From the NCBI GenBank assembly GCA_035502995.1, contig DATJTW010000116.1, positions 31,336 to 95,335 of the forward strand: a stretch of 64,000 nucleotides of DNA, read 5' to 3'. The DNA is from CADEED01 sp035502995 (lineage in GTDB: Bacteria; Pseudomonadota; Gammaproteobacteria; Steroidobacterales; Steroidobacteraceae). The number at the start of each line of letters is the position of its first letter. The first letter of the stretch is position 1. The translations under genes and the position numbers were made by a program. Below the pieces are notes generated by a model. That model did no database searches, was not told the origin of the DNA, and worked only from the letters and a program-made list of their open reading frames with translations. Below, piece by piece: positions 44,921 to 52,287 of this stretch.

Positions 44921-46012
44921 ATGCGCGGACTTCGAACCTGGGCGATGGTGCTGGCGGCGGCCGCCGGTGGCGGTCTCGCACTGCTGGTCACGCCACACGC
45001 GGATGCCGCGAAGGCGACCGCCCGCGAGGGTGACGCCGACCGCGCCGCGCGCGCCTTCCTGGCCGCGCTGACGCCGGAGCTGCGCAAGACCGCCAGCTTT
45101 CCGGCCGACTCTCCCGAACGCCTGAACTGGAATTACGTGCCCATGGACCGCGCCGGCGTCTCGATGCTGCAGCTCGACGACCGGCAGAGCGAGGCGCTGG
45201 GTCCGCTGCTCGCCTCCGCGCTCAGTCCCGGCGGCCTGCTGACCGCGCGCGACGTCATGAAGCACGAGAACATCCTGCGCCGCGTCGAGACCGAGGCCGG
45301 CGTCGCCAACGCGTCGCGCCGGGACCCGGGCCGCTACTACACCGCCGTGTTCGGCACGCCGGGCGCCGCGGCGCCGTGGGCCTGGCGCTTCGAAGGCCAT
45401 CACCTCTCGCTGAACGTGACGCAGATACCGGGCCAGCCCGCCGTGGTCACGCCGATGTTCGTCGGCGCGAATCCGGCGATCGTGAAGAACGGTCCGAACG
45501 TCGGTTATCGCATGCTCGCCGCCGAGGAAGACCTGGGCCGCGAGCTGGTGAAGATGCTCTCGGCGGAGCAACGCAAGGCGGCGACAATCCAGGACGAGGC
45601 GTTCGGCGAGATCGTCACGCGCAACGACCCGAAGGTCGCCGCGCTCGAGACCCAGGGTCTTGCGGCCGCGGACATGTCCGCCGACCAGCAGGCGCAACTC
45701 CGCCGGCTGCTGGGCCTCTACATCGGCCGCATGAACGACGCCAGCGCGAAGGAGCAGTGGGCGCGCATCGAGCGTGCAGGCTTCGGCAAACTGCACTTCG
45801 GCTGGGCAGGCGGCGTCGAGTCCGGCGACAAGCACTACTACCGCATCCACGGCCCGACCGTGCTCGTCGAATACGACGACACGCAGAACAACGCCAACCA
45901 CATCCACACGGTGTATCGCGATCTCGAGCGCGACTTCGGCGGCGATACCCTGCGCGCCCACTATCGGCTCGATAGGCACGATCGAATGGCCGCGCTCGGC
46001 GCGGCTCGTTAG
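44921..46012 (+). CDS. DUF3500 domain secreted protein
   Basis: 363 residues with a signal peptide (MRGLRTWAMVLAAAAGGGLALLVTPHADA). Its body follows DUF3500: 'RAFLAALTPELRKTASFPADSPERLNWNYVP', 'YYTAVFGTPGAAAPWAWRFEGHHLSLNVTQIPG', 'VTPMFVGANPA' and a C-terminal 'FGWAGGVESGDKHYYRIHGPTVLVEYDDTQNNANHIHTVYRDLERDFGGD', whose His and Asp residues look like a possible metal site. The family is widespread but unassigned. A GGGAGGG-type ribosome site precedes ATG 44921. dps follows 28 bases later. Confidence 0.88.
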   Translation: MRGLRTWAMVLAAAAGGGLALLVTPHADAAKATAREGDADRAARAFLAALTPELRKTASFPADSPERLNWNYVPMDRAGVSMLQLDDRQSEALGPLLASALSPGGLLTARDVMKHENILRRVETEAGVANASRRDPGRYYTAVFGTPGAAAPWAWRFEGHHLSLNVTQIPGQPAVVTPMFVGANPAIVKNGPNVGYRMLAAEEDLGRELVKMLSAEQRKAATIQDEAFGEIVTRNDPKVAALETQGLAAADMSADQQAQLRRLLGLYIGRMNDASAKEQWARIERAGFGKLHFGWAGGVESGDKHYYRIHGPTVLVEYDDTQNNANHIHTVYRDLERDFGGDTLRAHYRLDRHDRMAALGAAR

Positions 46013-46040
46013 ACTCCCCGGCAACCGAAGGAGAAACGAC

Positions 46041-46538
46041 ATGGCGAAGAAGACCACCGCGGCGATCGCGCCGCAGATCGACATCGGCATCAAGGGCAAG
46101 GACCGCGAGAAGATCGTCGCCGGCCTGTCGCGCGTGCTGGCCGACACGTACACGCTGTACCTGAAGACCCACAACTTCCACTGGAACGTCGAAGGCCCGA
46201 TGTTCAACACGCTGCACCTGATGTTCATGGAGCAGTACACCGAGCTGTGGAATGCGCTGGACCTGATCGCCGAGCGCATCCGCGCACTGGGCTTCCCGGC
46301 GCCGGCCACCTACAAGGAATTCGCGAAGCTGTCGTCGATCGAGGAGACCGACGGCGTGCCCGACGCGCTCGAGATGGTCCGCCTGCTGATGACGGGCCAC
46401 GAAGCCGTGGCGCGCACCGCGCGCGATGCGTTCCCGGCCGCCGAGAAGGCCGGCGACGAATCGACCTGCGACCTGTACACGCAGCGCCTCAACATCCACG
46501 AGAAGACCGCGTGGATGCTGCGCAGCCTGCTGAAGTAG
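46041..46538 (+). CDS. dps: Dps-family ferritin-like DNA/iron protection protein
   Basis: 165 residues from ATG 46041, preceded by AAGGAG. The Dps four-helix fold is clear: 'THNFHWNVEGPMFNTLHLMFMEQYTELWNALDLIAERIRALG'. Ferroxidase residues expected at subunit interfaces appear as His47, His59, Asp74 and Glu78, but the acidic residue usually four positions after the second His is Met63, with Glu64 next to it. The short Lys-rich N-terminus (MAKKTT) could bind DNA. It should store iron and shield DNA from peroxide, useful beside oxidases such as PuuB that make peroxide. Confidence 0.9.
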   Translation: MAKKTTAAIAPQIDIGIKGKDREKIVAGLSRVLADTYTLYLKTHNFHWNVEGPMFNTLHLMFMEQYTELWNALDLIAERIRALGFPAPATYKEFAKLSSIEETDGVPDALEMVRLLMTGHEAVARTARDAFPAAEKAGDESTCDLYTQRLNIHEKTAWMLRSLLK

Positions 46539-46545
46539 GCCGCGC

Positions 46546-47517
46546 ATGAAACGCGGGATCGGGGCGGCGTTCGGCGCCGCCCTTCTCTTTTGGGGGCTGG
46601 GCATCTCCGGGCTGTCGGTCCCGGCGCGCGCGGCGGCGGCGGAGCCGGTGCTGAAGATCGCGCTGACGTTCGACGACCTGCCGATCAACGGCACGCAGCC
46701 GGCCGGTATCACGCAGACGCAGATGGCACGCGACACGCTCGCGGTGTTGCGCAAGTACCGCATCCCCGCGTCGTACGGCTTCATCAACGCGCAGAAGCTC
46801 GAGAACGATCCGGATGGCGCGGAGGCGCTGCGGCTGTGGGTGCAGGCCGGGCATCCGCTGGCCAACCACACGTACACGCATCTCGATCTCGACAAGAACA
46901 CCGCGGACGATTTCACGCGGGAGATCCTGCGCAACGAGCCGGCGCTCGAGCTCCTGATGCTGCTCGACGGCAAGATGTCGGGCAAACACGATTTCCGCTG
47001 GCTCCGCTATCCCTATCTGCACGAGGGAGACACGCTGGAGAAACGCCGCGCCGTGCGTGCGTTCCTCGCCGCACATCGCTACCAGGTGGCCGAGACCACG
47101 CTCGACTACGAGGACTACCTGTGGAACAGCGCGTATGCGCGCTGCCTCGACCGGAAGGACGCGGCGTCGATCGCCCGACTGCGCGAGAGTTACATCGCCA
47201 CCGCCGACGAGTGGATGCGCGCGGAGCGCGAGATGTCGCGCCAGGTCTACGGTCGCGACATCAACCATGTGTTGCTGCTGCACCAGGGCGCGTTCAGCGC
47301 GACGATCCTGCCCGACCTGTTCGCGTTGCTGAAGAAGCGGGGTTACCGGATCGTGACGCTCGAAGAGGCGCAGAGCGATCCGGTGTATGCGGAAGATCCG
47401 GACGTCGCCCTGCCGCGTGGCGGCACGCTGATCGAACACATGGTCGTGAAGCGCGGCCTCACCTGGCCGGCGATCGCGCCGAAGCCGCGCGAGGAACTGG
47501 CGGCGATCTGCCGCTGA
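46546..47517 (+). CDS. Secreted polysaccharide deacetylase (NodB homology)
   Basis: 323 residues with a signal peptide (about 1-32, MKRGIGAAFGAALLFWGLGISGLSVPARAAA). NodB motifs: 'TFDDLP' (about 44-49) with the metal/catalytic Asp pair, 'NHTYTHLDL' (about 106) with the two metal His residues, and 'RYPYLHEGD' with the substrate Arg. C-terminal 'HVLLLHQGAFSATILPDLFALLKKRGYRIVTLEEA' is the final catalytic His region. It likely removes acetyl groups from a cell-wall or matrix sugar. It starts seven bases after dps, so it may share its transcript. Confidence 0.9.
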   Translation: MKRGIGAAFGAALLFWGLGISGLSVPARAAAAEPVLKIALTFDDLPINGTQPAGITQTQMARDTLAVLRKYRIPASYGFINAQKLENDPDGAEALRLWVQAGHPLANHTYTHLDLDKNTADDFTREILRNEPALELLMLLDGKMSGKHDFRWLRYPYLHEGDTLEKRRAVRAFLAAHRYQVAETTLDYEDYLWNSAYARCLDRKDAASIARLRESYIATADEWMRAEREMSRQVYGRDINHVLLLHQGAFSATILPDLFALLKKRGYRIVTLEEAQSDPVYAEDPDVALPRGGTLIEHMVVKRGLTWPAIAPKPREELAAICR

Positions 47518-47544
47518 GCGGGTAGCCAGCCGGCAGATCTGCGC

Positions 47545-48039
47545 CTACGCGGCCAGCTTCACCAGCCGCATGCCGATCACGGCGCCGTACGGATCGACGA
47601 TCTCCTTCATCTTCGCCTCGATGTCCTTCGAGTACTTCGCGCGCCACAGGCCGGTCTCGATGTCGAAGAATTCCTTCTCGTGGTGGTGATAGCGGTAGGC
47701 CATCGTGTGTTCGCGCGTCCAGAAGATCGCGACGTACGGCGAGGTGGCTTTCGTCTTGCGGATGACTTCGCGGTACGAGGAGATGTTCTCGTCGCCGCCG
47801 GTCACCGGCACCAGCTTCGCCAGCGCCGATTGCGCGACCGGGTCGTTGTCGAGCTTCCGCACGGTGGCCATGATGAGGTTCATCGAATGGTTGTCCATGC
47901 CGAGCTCGGAATAGGCGGTGAGTCCCCGGCCCAGCTCGAGAGAACGTCGCGCCCAGGTCAGCGAGCTGAAGGTGCAGATGCCGACCTTGTCGCCCTGGTT
48001 GAAGTTGTTGGTCGCGGGAAACACGAGGGTCGCAGCCAT
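47545..48039 (-). CDS. Possible papain-fold (YopT/C58-like) cysteine peptidase domain protein
   Basis: 164 residues from ATG 48039, with GGAG about nine bases upstream inside a hairpin. No signal peptide. Three segments are spaced as in the YopT/AvrPphB C58 group: 'GICTFSSLTWARRSLELG' (Cys22, like GxCxxLSxxW), 'REHTMAYRYHHHEKEFFDIETGLWRAKY' (His111 and Asp126, like HAxA...YxFFDPNxG). This would give a Cys-His-Asp triad in a minimal domain. The similarity is motif-level only; an inactive or unrelated protein is possible. It converges with the deacetylase gene. Confidence 0.5.
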   Translation of the reverse strand: MAATLVFPATNNFNQGDKVGICTFSSLTWARRSLELGRGLTAYSELGMDNHSMNLIMATVRKLDNDPVAQSALAKLVPVTGGDENISSYREVIRKTKATSPYVAIFWTREHTMAYRYHHHEKEFFDIETGLWRAKYSKDIEAKMKEIVDPYGAVIGMRLVKLAA

Positions 48040-48042
48040 GTC

Positions 48043-48075
48043 GCACACTCCGGTGTTGGAACGACCGGAGTGTGC
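48043..48075 (-). promoter_or_regulatory. Leader hairpin masking the ribosome site of the C58-like gene
   Basis: GCACACTCCGG (48043-48053) and CCGGAGTGTGC (48065-48075) are perfect 11-base complements with an 11-base loop. In the minus-strand transcript the 3' arm contains the CCGGAG ribosome site and ends three bases before the start codon at 48039. It could act as an RNA thermometer or translational switch, or as a DNA operator. Confidence 0.65.
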
Positions 48076-48138
48076 AGCGGGCGGCGATCGACGGGACGCG
48101 ACGCGCGTCTCGTTTTTCCGGGACTTAGGACTCCCGGC

Positions 48139-48900
48139 TTAGGCCTCGCGCCGGCGGCGCAGGCCGCCCAACGCGCCGACGCCTAACAACATCAGCGGCA
48201 GCGCGGCCGGCAGCGGCACCGGCGTCGGCGGTTCGACCGTGAAGTTCGTGTCGAACACGACGCGGTCGCCCGGCGTCAGGCTGAAGTTCAGCAGCAGCGC
48301 GATGGAGCTGGCGACGCCCGGACCCGGGTTCGTCGGGCCCGGCAGGCCGTCGCTCTCGGTGCCGCTGGCGACGCAGCCCGGCCCGCTGGCGAGGCAGGTC
48401 AGGTTCGCGGCGAACAGGCTGAGCACGGTGCTGCCGTCGATCTGCCCGCGGTAGATGGACGGGCTGACCGCGATCGGCGCGAGTTCGAGCACCGAGTTGT
48501 TGTTCGCGTCCGTCGCGGTCGCCGTGATCGAACCGCCGAACACCGACGGCGAGAACGTCGGCGTCACCGGCAGGACGAACTGCAGGTTGAAGTTGCGCGT
48601 CGTGGTGGTGAGGTTGGTCAGCGTTAGCGTGCCGGCGATCGACGGGTCCTGGTTCAGCGTGAGGTCCCAGGCGAGATCCCAGACCGCGCCGCCGTTGAAG
48701 GAACCGCCCTGCTGCTGGCCGACGAGCGTGAAGGAGCCGTCGGTATTCGCCGTGACGGTGCCGCCGACCAGGTCGGTGGAGCCGATCTGCAGCACCGGCG
48801 CGAACGGCAGCGGCGCGTTTTGCGCCTGGACGACGGTTGCACTACCGATGACGGACAGCGCGGCACCGGCGAGCAACGTGCGGATTCCCTTGGCATTCAT
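48139..48900 (-). CDS. VPLPA-CTERM (PEP-CTERM-like) sorted exoprotein
   Basis: 253 residues from ATG 48900 (GGAGGGAG eight bases upstream). Signal peptide MNAKGIRTLLAGAALSVIGSATVVQA, then a Thr/Asn/Ser-rich strand region (about 30-220) with two cysteines in 'LTCLASGPGCVASG', and the C-terminal signal 'VPLPAALPLMLLGVGALGGL' plus RRRREA: motif, membrane helix and arginine cluster. Such tails are processed by exosortase/archaeosortase-type systems in biofilm-forming bacteria. No exosortase gene is in the window. The rest is unassigned. Confidence 0.82.
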   Translation of the reverse strand: MNAKGIRTLLAGAALSVIGSATVVQAQNAPLPFAPVLQIGSTDLVGGTVTANTDGSFTLVGQQQGGSFNGGAVWDLAWDLTLNQDPSIAGTLTLTNLTTTTRNFNLQFVLPVTPTFSPSVFGGSITATATDANNNSVLELAPIAVSPSIYRGQIDGSTVLSLFAANLTCLASGPGCVASGTESDGLPGPTNPGPGVASSIALLLNFSLTPGDRVVFDTNFTVEPPTPVPLPAALPLMLLGVGALGGLRRRREA

Positions 48901-48969
48901 GCGAGCGACTCCCTCCGAATGGAAGGAATTGCAACATCGCCATATGTCCATTCCGCGACCGCGCGATGA

Positions 48970-49062
48970 AATGGGGACAGTCCCCGATTCCTGGCAAAAG
49001 GGGACAGTCAACTCGGGGGGGTGACTGTCCCCTTTTGCTAGGAAACGGGGACTGTCCCCATT
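48970..49062. repeat. Inverted pair of the GGGGACAGTCCCC repeat (93-base palindrome)
   Basis: Two copies of the 40-base unit face each other: AATGGGGACAGTCCCCGATTCC... on the left and its reverse complement ending ...CGGGGACTGTCCCCATT on the right, around a G-rich centre (ACTCGGGGGG). The right edge supplies two bases of the TAA stop of the oxidoreductase gene at 49061-49063. It could form a very long hairpin and end transcription from the minus-strand gene. Confidence 0.9.
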
Positions 49063-50098
49063 ACTTCGGCGAGACGGGCCGCCCGAACTCCGCCGACTCG
49101 TAGATCGCCCGCACCAGCGACACCGCCTTACGCGCCTCGACGCCCTCGATGAAGAACGGCCGGTTCTCCCGCACGCCGTCGATGAAATCCTGGATCTGCC
49201 GCAGGTGGCCTTCGAACCTGATCGCCATGGGTGCCGCTGCGCCCGAGCCCATCGCCGCACTCTCGCGTGTCGCGCGGATCTTCGCGTCCTCTGGCCGCTC
49301 GTCGCGGAACTCCCATTTCACGATGTCGTCGTCTTCCATCACCGCCGAGCCGTTCTCGCCGCAGATCTCGATCCGCCGCGCGAACCCCGGCCACAACGCC
49401 GTGCTCGCCTCGATCGTGCCGAACGCGCCGTTCTCGAATTTCAGCGCCGCGACCGCCGTGTCCTCGGACTCGATCCGGTGCACGCGCTGCGTCGTCCACG
49501 CGAACACCTCGCGCGGCATGCCGGCGAACCACTGCAGCAGGTCGACGCCGTGGATCGCCTGGTTGATCACCGCCCCGCCGCCGTCCTCCGCGAGCCGGCC
49601 TTTCCAGCCCGTGTAGTACTCCTTCGTGCGGTTCCACTTCACGTAGCAGCTCGCGAGCACCAGCCGTCCGAAGCGCCCCGCGTCGATCGCGGCCTTCAAC
49701 TGCCGCGCCGCGTCGCCGAAGCGCGCCTGGAAGATCGACCCCACGCGCACGCCGGCCTTCGCGGCCTCGTCGAGGATGTGGTCCGTGCCTTCGACCGTCG
49801 AATCCAGCGGCTTCTCGATCATCAGGTGCTTGTGCGCGCGGATCGCCGCCAGCGCCGGCTCGAGATGCAGCGCCGACGGCGTCGTGATGCAGACCGCGTC
49901 GAGGCCCGGCTGTTTCAGCAGCTCCTTCACGTCGTCGGTGGCGAACGGGATGCCGTGCTCCGTCGCGAACGCCTGCGCGCTGCCGAGCCGCCGGCTCGCG
50001 ACGCCGATCAACGCGCCGCCGTTCGCCGCCGCCACCGCGCGCGCGTGGAAATTCGCGATCGCGCCGGAACCGATGAAACCGAACCCTAACTTCTGCAT
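49061..50098 (-). CDS. Gfo/Idh/MocA-family NAD(P)-dependent oxidoreductase
   Basis: 345 residues. The Rossmann start 'LGFGFIGSGAIANFHARAVAA' binds NAD(P); 'AVCITTPSALHLEPALAAIRAHKHLMIEKPLDSTVEG' contains the conserved EKP lysine, and 'GGAVINQAIHGVDLLQWFAG' has the catalytic His of this family. Members oxidise sugars or sugar derivatives. The substrate is unknown. It lies one base after the serine hydrolase gene and its stop codon overlaps the edge of a repeat pair. Start ATG 50098. Confidence 0.92.
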   Translation of the reverse strand: MQKLGFGFIGSGAIANFHARAVAAANGGALIGVASRRLGSAQAFATEHGIPFATDDVKELLKQPGLDAVCITTPSALHLEPALAAIRAHKHLMIEKPLDSTVEGTDHILDEAAKAGVRVGSIFQARFGDAARQLKAAIDAGRFGRLVLASCYVKWNRTKEYYTGWKGRLAEDGGGAVINQAIHGVDLLQWFAGMPREVFAWTTQRVHRIESEDTAVAALKFENGAFGTIEASTALWPGFARRIEICGENGSAVMEDDDIVKWEFRDERPEDAKIRATRESAAMGSGAAAPMAIRFEGHLRQIQDFIDGVRENRPFFIEGVEARKAVSLVRAIYESAEFGRPVSPK

Positions 50099-50099
50099 G

Positions 50100-51398
50100 T
50101 CAGTGCGCCAATGCCTCGGGGATGTCGTGGTAGACCGCGTCGCGGAACGTCTTGTGCAGCTTGACCTTGTCGAACGGCCGCATCTGCGTGAACAGCACGG
50201 CGGCGATGTCGTTCTTCGGATCGACCCAGAACACCGTGCTCGCCGCGCCGTCCCAGAAGAACTCGCCGACCTGGCCCGACGATTCGCTGGCGTCCTTCGG
50301 CGGCGCGATGCGCACCGCGAAGTCGATGCCGAAGCCCACCTGCCCCTTCGACGGCAGCCACGACTTGTCCGTGACTTCCTTCGGCATGGCGTCAGTGGCC
50401 ATCAGCTTCACCGTCTCCGGCTTGAGCACGCGCGCGCGGCCGAGTTTTCCGCCGCCCAGCAACATCCGCGCGAACTTCATGTAGTCGTCGAGCGTCGCCA
50501 CCAGCCCGAAGCTGCCCGGCTTGTACGGCCAGCTCGCGCTGTTGAATTTCAGCGCCTCGTCGTCGGGCTGGCGCGTGAACGTGCCGTCGTCGTTGCGCGT
50601 GTACACCGGCGCGAGCTGCGCGCGGTCGGGATCCGTCGGCAGGATGGTGTAACGCGCGGTGGTCATGCCCAGCGGCTTGAAGATGTGCAGGTCGAGATAC
50701 TTGTCCATCGGCACGCCCGACAGCTTCTCCGTCAGTGCGGCCTGGATGTCGACGGCGTCCGAGTAGAGCCAGCGCGTCCCGGGCTGGTACAGCAGCGGCA
50801 CGGTCGCGAGCTTCTGCGAGATGACGCCGGTGGTGTTCTGGAATCCGCCGCGCAGGTCCGCCGCGCGATACGCCTCGCCGACCGGGCCCTTGTCGTCGGC
50901 CGTGCCGAAGCCCGCGGTGTGACGCAGGATGTCGCGGATCAGGATCGGCCGCTTCGGCGGTTCGTATTTCGGCTGGCCGTTCGCATCCTGTCCCGCGTAG
51001 ACCTTCACGTTGCCCCACTCGGGCAGGTACTTCGACAGCGGCTCGTCGAGCTGGAACTTGCCGCGCTCGTAGAGCTTCATCAACGCGACGCCGATGACGG
51101 GCTTGGTCATCGAGAAGATCTCGACGATGGTGTCGCGCGCGAACGGCTTGTTGTTCTCGCGGTCCGCGAGGCCGAACGCGCCGAAGTAGACCTCCTGGCC
51201 GTGTTCGTAGACCAGGGCGGACACGCCGACGATGGCCTTGCTGTCGACCATGCCTTTCAGCGCCGTGTCGATGACCGCGGGCTGCACGTGCACGACGTTC
51301 GCCGGCGCGATGGCCGGGGCCGGCGCGGGATCCGCGGCCAACACCAGCGTGGATACACACGAGAACGCCGCCACCGCGGCGAGCTTCAGCAGCTTCAT
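50100..51398 (-). CDS. Secreted class C beta-lactamase-like serine hydrolase
   Basis: 432 residues from ATG 51398 with an excellent AGGAGGGG site upstream and a signal peptide (MKLLKLAAVAAFSCVSTLVLAA). The fold of serine beta-lactamases and esterases is shown by 'SMTK' (SxxK, about residue 95), 'YSDA' (YxN-like, about 212), and C-terminal 'FFWDGAASTVFWVDP' in the position of the KTG strand (HxG-like). Family members are esterases, D-aminopeptidases or lactamases. The substrate cannot be inferred. It leads into the Gfo/Idh/MocA gene with a one-base gap. Confidence 0.9.
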   Translation of the reverse strand: MKLLKLAAVAAFSCVSTLVLAADPAPAPAIAPANVVHVQPAVIDTALKGMVDSKAIVGVSALVYEHGQEVYFGAFGLADRENNKPFARDTIVEIFSMTKPVIGVALMKLYERGKFQLDEPLSKYLPEWGNVKVYAGQDANGQPKYEPPKRPILIRDILRHTAGFGTADDKGPVGEAYRAADLRGGFQNTTGVISQKLATVPLLYQPGTRWLYSDAVDIQAALTEKLSGVPMDKYLDLHIFKPLGMTTARYTILPTDPDRAQLAPVYTRNDDGTFTRQPDDEALKFNSASWPYKPGSFGLVATLDDYMKFARMLLGGGKLGRARVLKPETVKLMATDAMPKEVTDKSWLPSKGQVGFGIDFAVRIAPPKDASESSGQVGEFFWDGAASTVFWVDPKNDIAAVLFTQMRPFDKVKLHKTFRDAVYHDIPEALAH

Positions 51399-51427
51399 GA
51401 TCCCCTCCTGCTGACTGACTGTTCTAT

Positions 51428-52249
51428 CTACCGGGCGGGCTTCGGGCAGCCTACCCGTTTCGTGGCCAGCGACACGTCGTCCAGCCACAGGTCCTGGTCG
51501 TTCGCGGAATCCGCGTACCGTTCGAAGCCGATGTAGAAGCTGTCGAACTTCGGCGGCGCCAGCCACTGGCCGGCGAGATCCTGGCCCTTGCAGGTAGCCC
51601 GCGCGTCGCCGCGGCCGCGCACGTGCGCGACGCGTTTGCCGTCGATCCAGAACTGCAGCTCGTTCGTGGCCACGGCGACGTGCCATTCGACGCAGGCCCA
51701 GCGCTGGACCGGCAGGTTCAGCGGGGATTTCTGCTTGCAGTCGGTGGTGACGGGCGGCGTGGTCTCGAAGTTGGCCATCAGGCCGAGGCCGCCGCGGTCT
51801 TCGACGCCGAGGCGGTAGATGGAGTTGTACCGGTCGTCGGCGGAGCGGCCTTCGCCCTGCAACAGCGTCCAGTGGACGGGCGGATCGCCGGGCAATGCTT
51901 CGGGCGCGGCATCGAGCCAGAGCATCGCGCGGCCGTAGAAACCCGACTGCAGCGCGGGCAGCGGCGACTTCAGGTGGATGGCCAGGTAGCCGCGGCGGTA
52001 CTTCGCACCGCGCGGGTCGTGGATGTGCAGGGATTGCGTGCCGGAGAAAGCGCGTTCGGCGTCGACGCGGATCGTCACGCCCGTGTTGTAGCTCTCTTCT
52101 TTCCAGGGGGTGCCGGGCGCGGCGCCAGCAATGCGCGATTCGAAATCGTCGGAGAAGCGATCGGCGGGAGGTTCCGCGGCCCGGAGGGTGGTAGTTAGGA
52201 CGAGGAGCAGGAGGCAGGTTGCGGCCCGGAGAATGGGGACAGTCCCCAT
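51428..52249 (-). CDS. Secreted lectin/Cip1-like concanavalin-fold protein
   Basis: 273 residues from ATG 52249, which lies in a repeat copy, so the first six residues (MGTVPI) are encoded by the repeat. An ATG at 52291 overlaps the panE stop and would add 14 residues also encoded by the repeat. A signal helix 'AATCLLLLVLTTTLRAA' follows, then a jelly-roll domain: 'FSDDFESRIAGAAPGTPW', 'HWTLLQGEGRSADDRYNSIYRLG', 'WACVEWHVAVATNELQFWIDGKRVAHV', 'SFYIGFERYA', 'LWLDDVSLATKRVGC'. Cysteines could form disulfides. It resembles Cip1 and polysaccharide-lyase-type jelly rolls, so carbohydrate binding or cleavage is likely but unproved. Confidence 0.68.
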   Translation of the reverse strand: MGTVPILRAATCLLLLVLTTTLRAAEPPADRFSDDFESRIAGAAPGTPWKEESYNTGVTIRVDAERAFSGTQSLHIHDPRGAKYRRGYLAIHLKSPLPALQSGFYGRAMLWLDAAPEALPGDPPVHWTLLQGEGRSADDRYNSIYRLGVEDRGGLGLMANFETTPPVTTDCKQKSPLNLPVQRWACVEWHVAVATNELQFWIDGKRVAHVRGRGDARATCKGQDLAGQWLAPPKFDSFYIGFERYADSANDQDLWLDDVSLATKRVGCPKPAR

Positions 52250-52280
52250 TTTCCAGGGACAGAAAATGGGTACAGTCCCC
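52232..52280. repeat. GGGGACAGTCCCC repeat copy overlapping a gene start
   Basis: AATGGGGACAGTCCCCATT is followed by TTCCAGGGACAG and AAAATGGGTACAGTCCCC, an imperfect second half. The copy lies between panE and the secreted lectin-fold gene and contains the latter's ATG. Confidence 0.85.
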
Positions 52281-52287
52281 GGCGTTC

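Noticed and set aside
48970..49062. Possible CRISPR or short tandem array
   Set aside because: Only two inverted copies with a short centre and no spacer pattern; it is a palindromic dispersed repeat.
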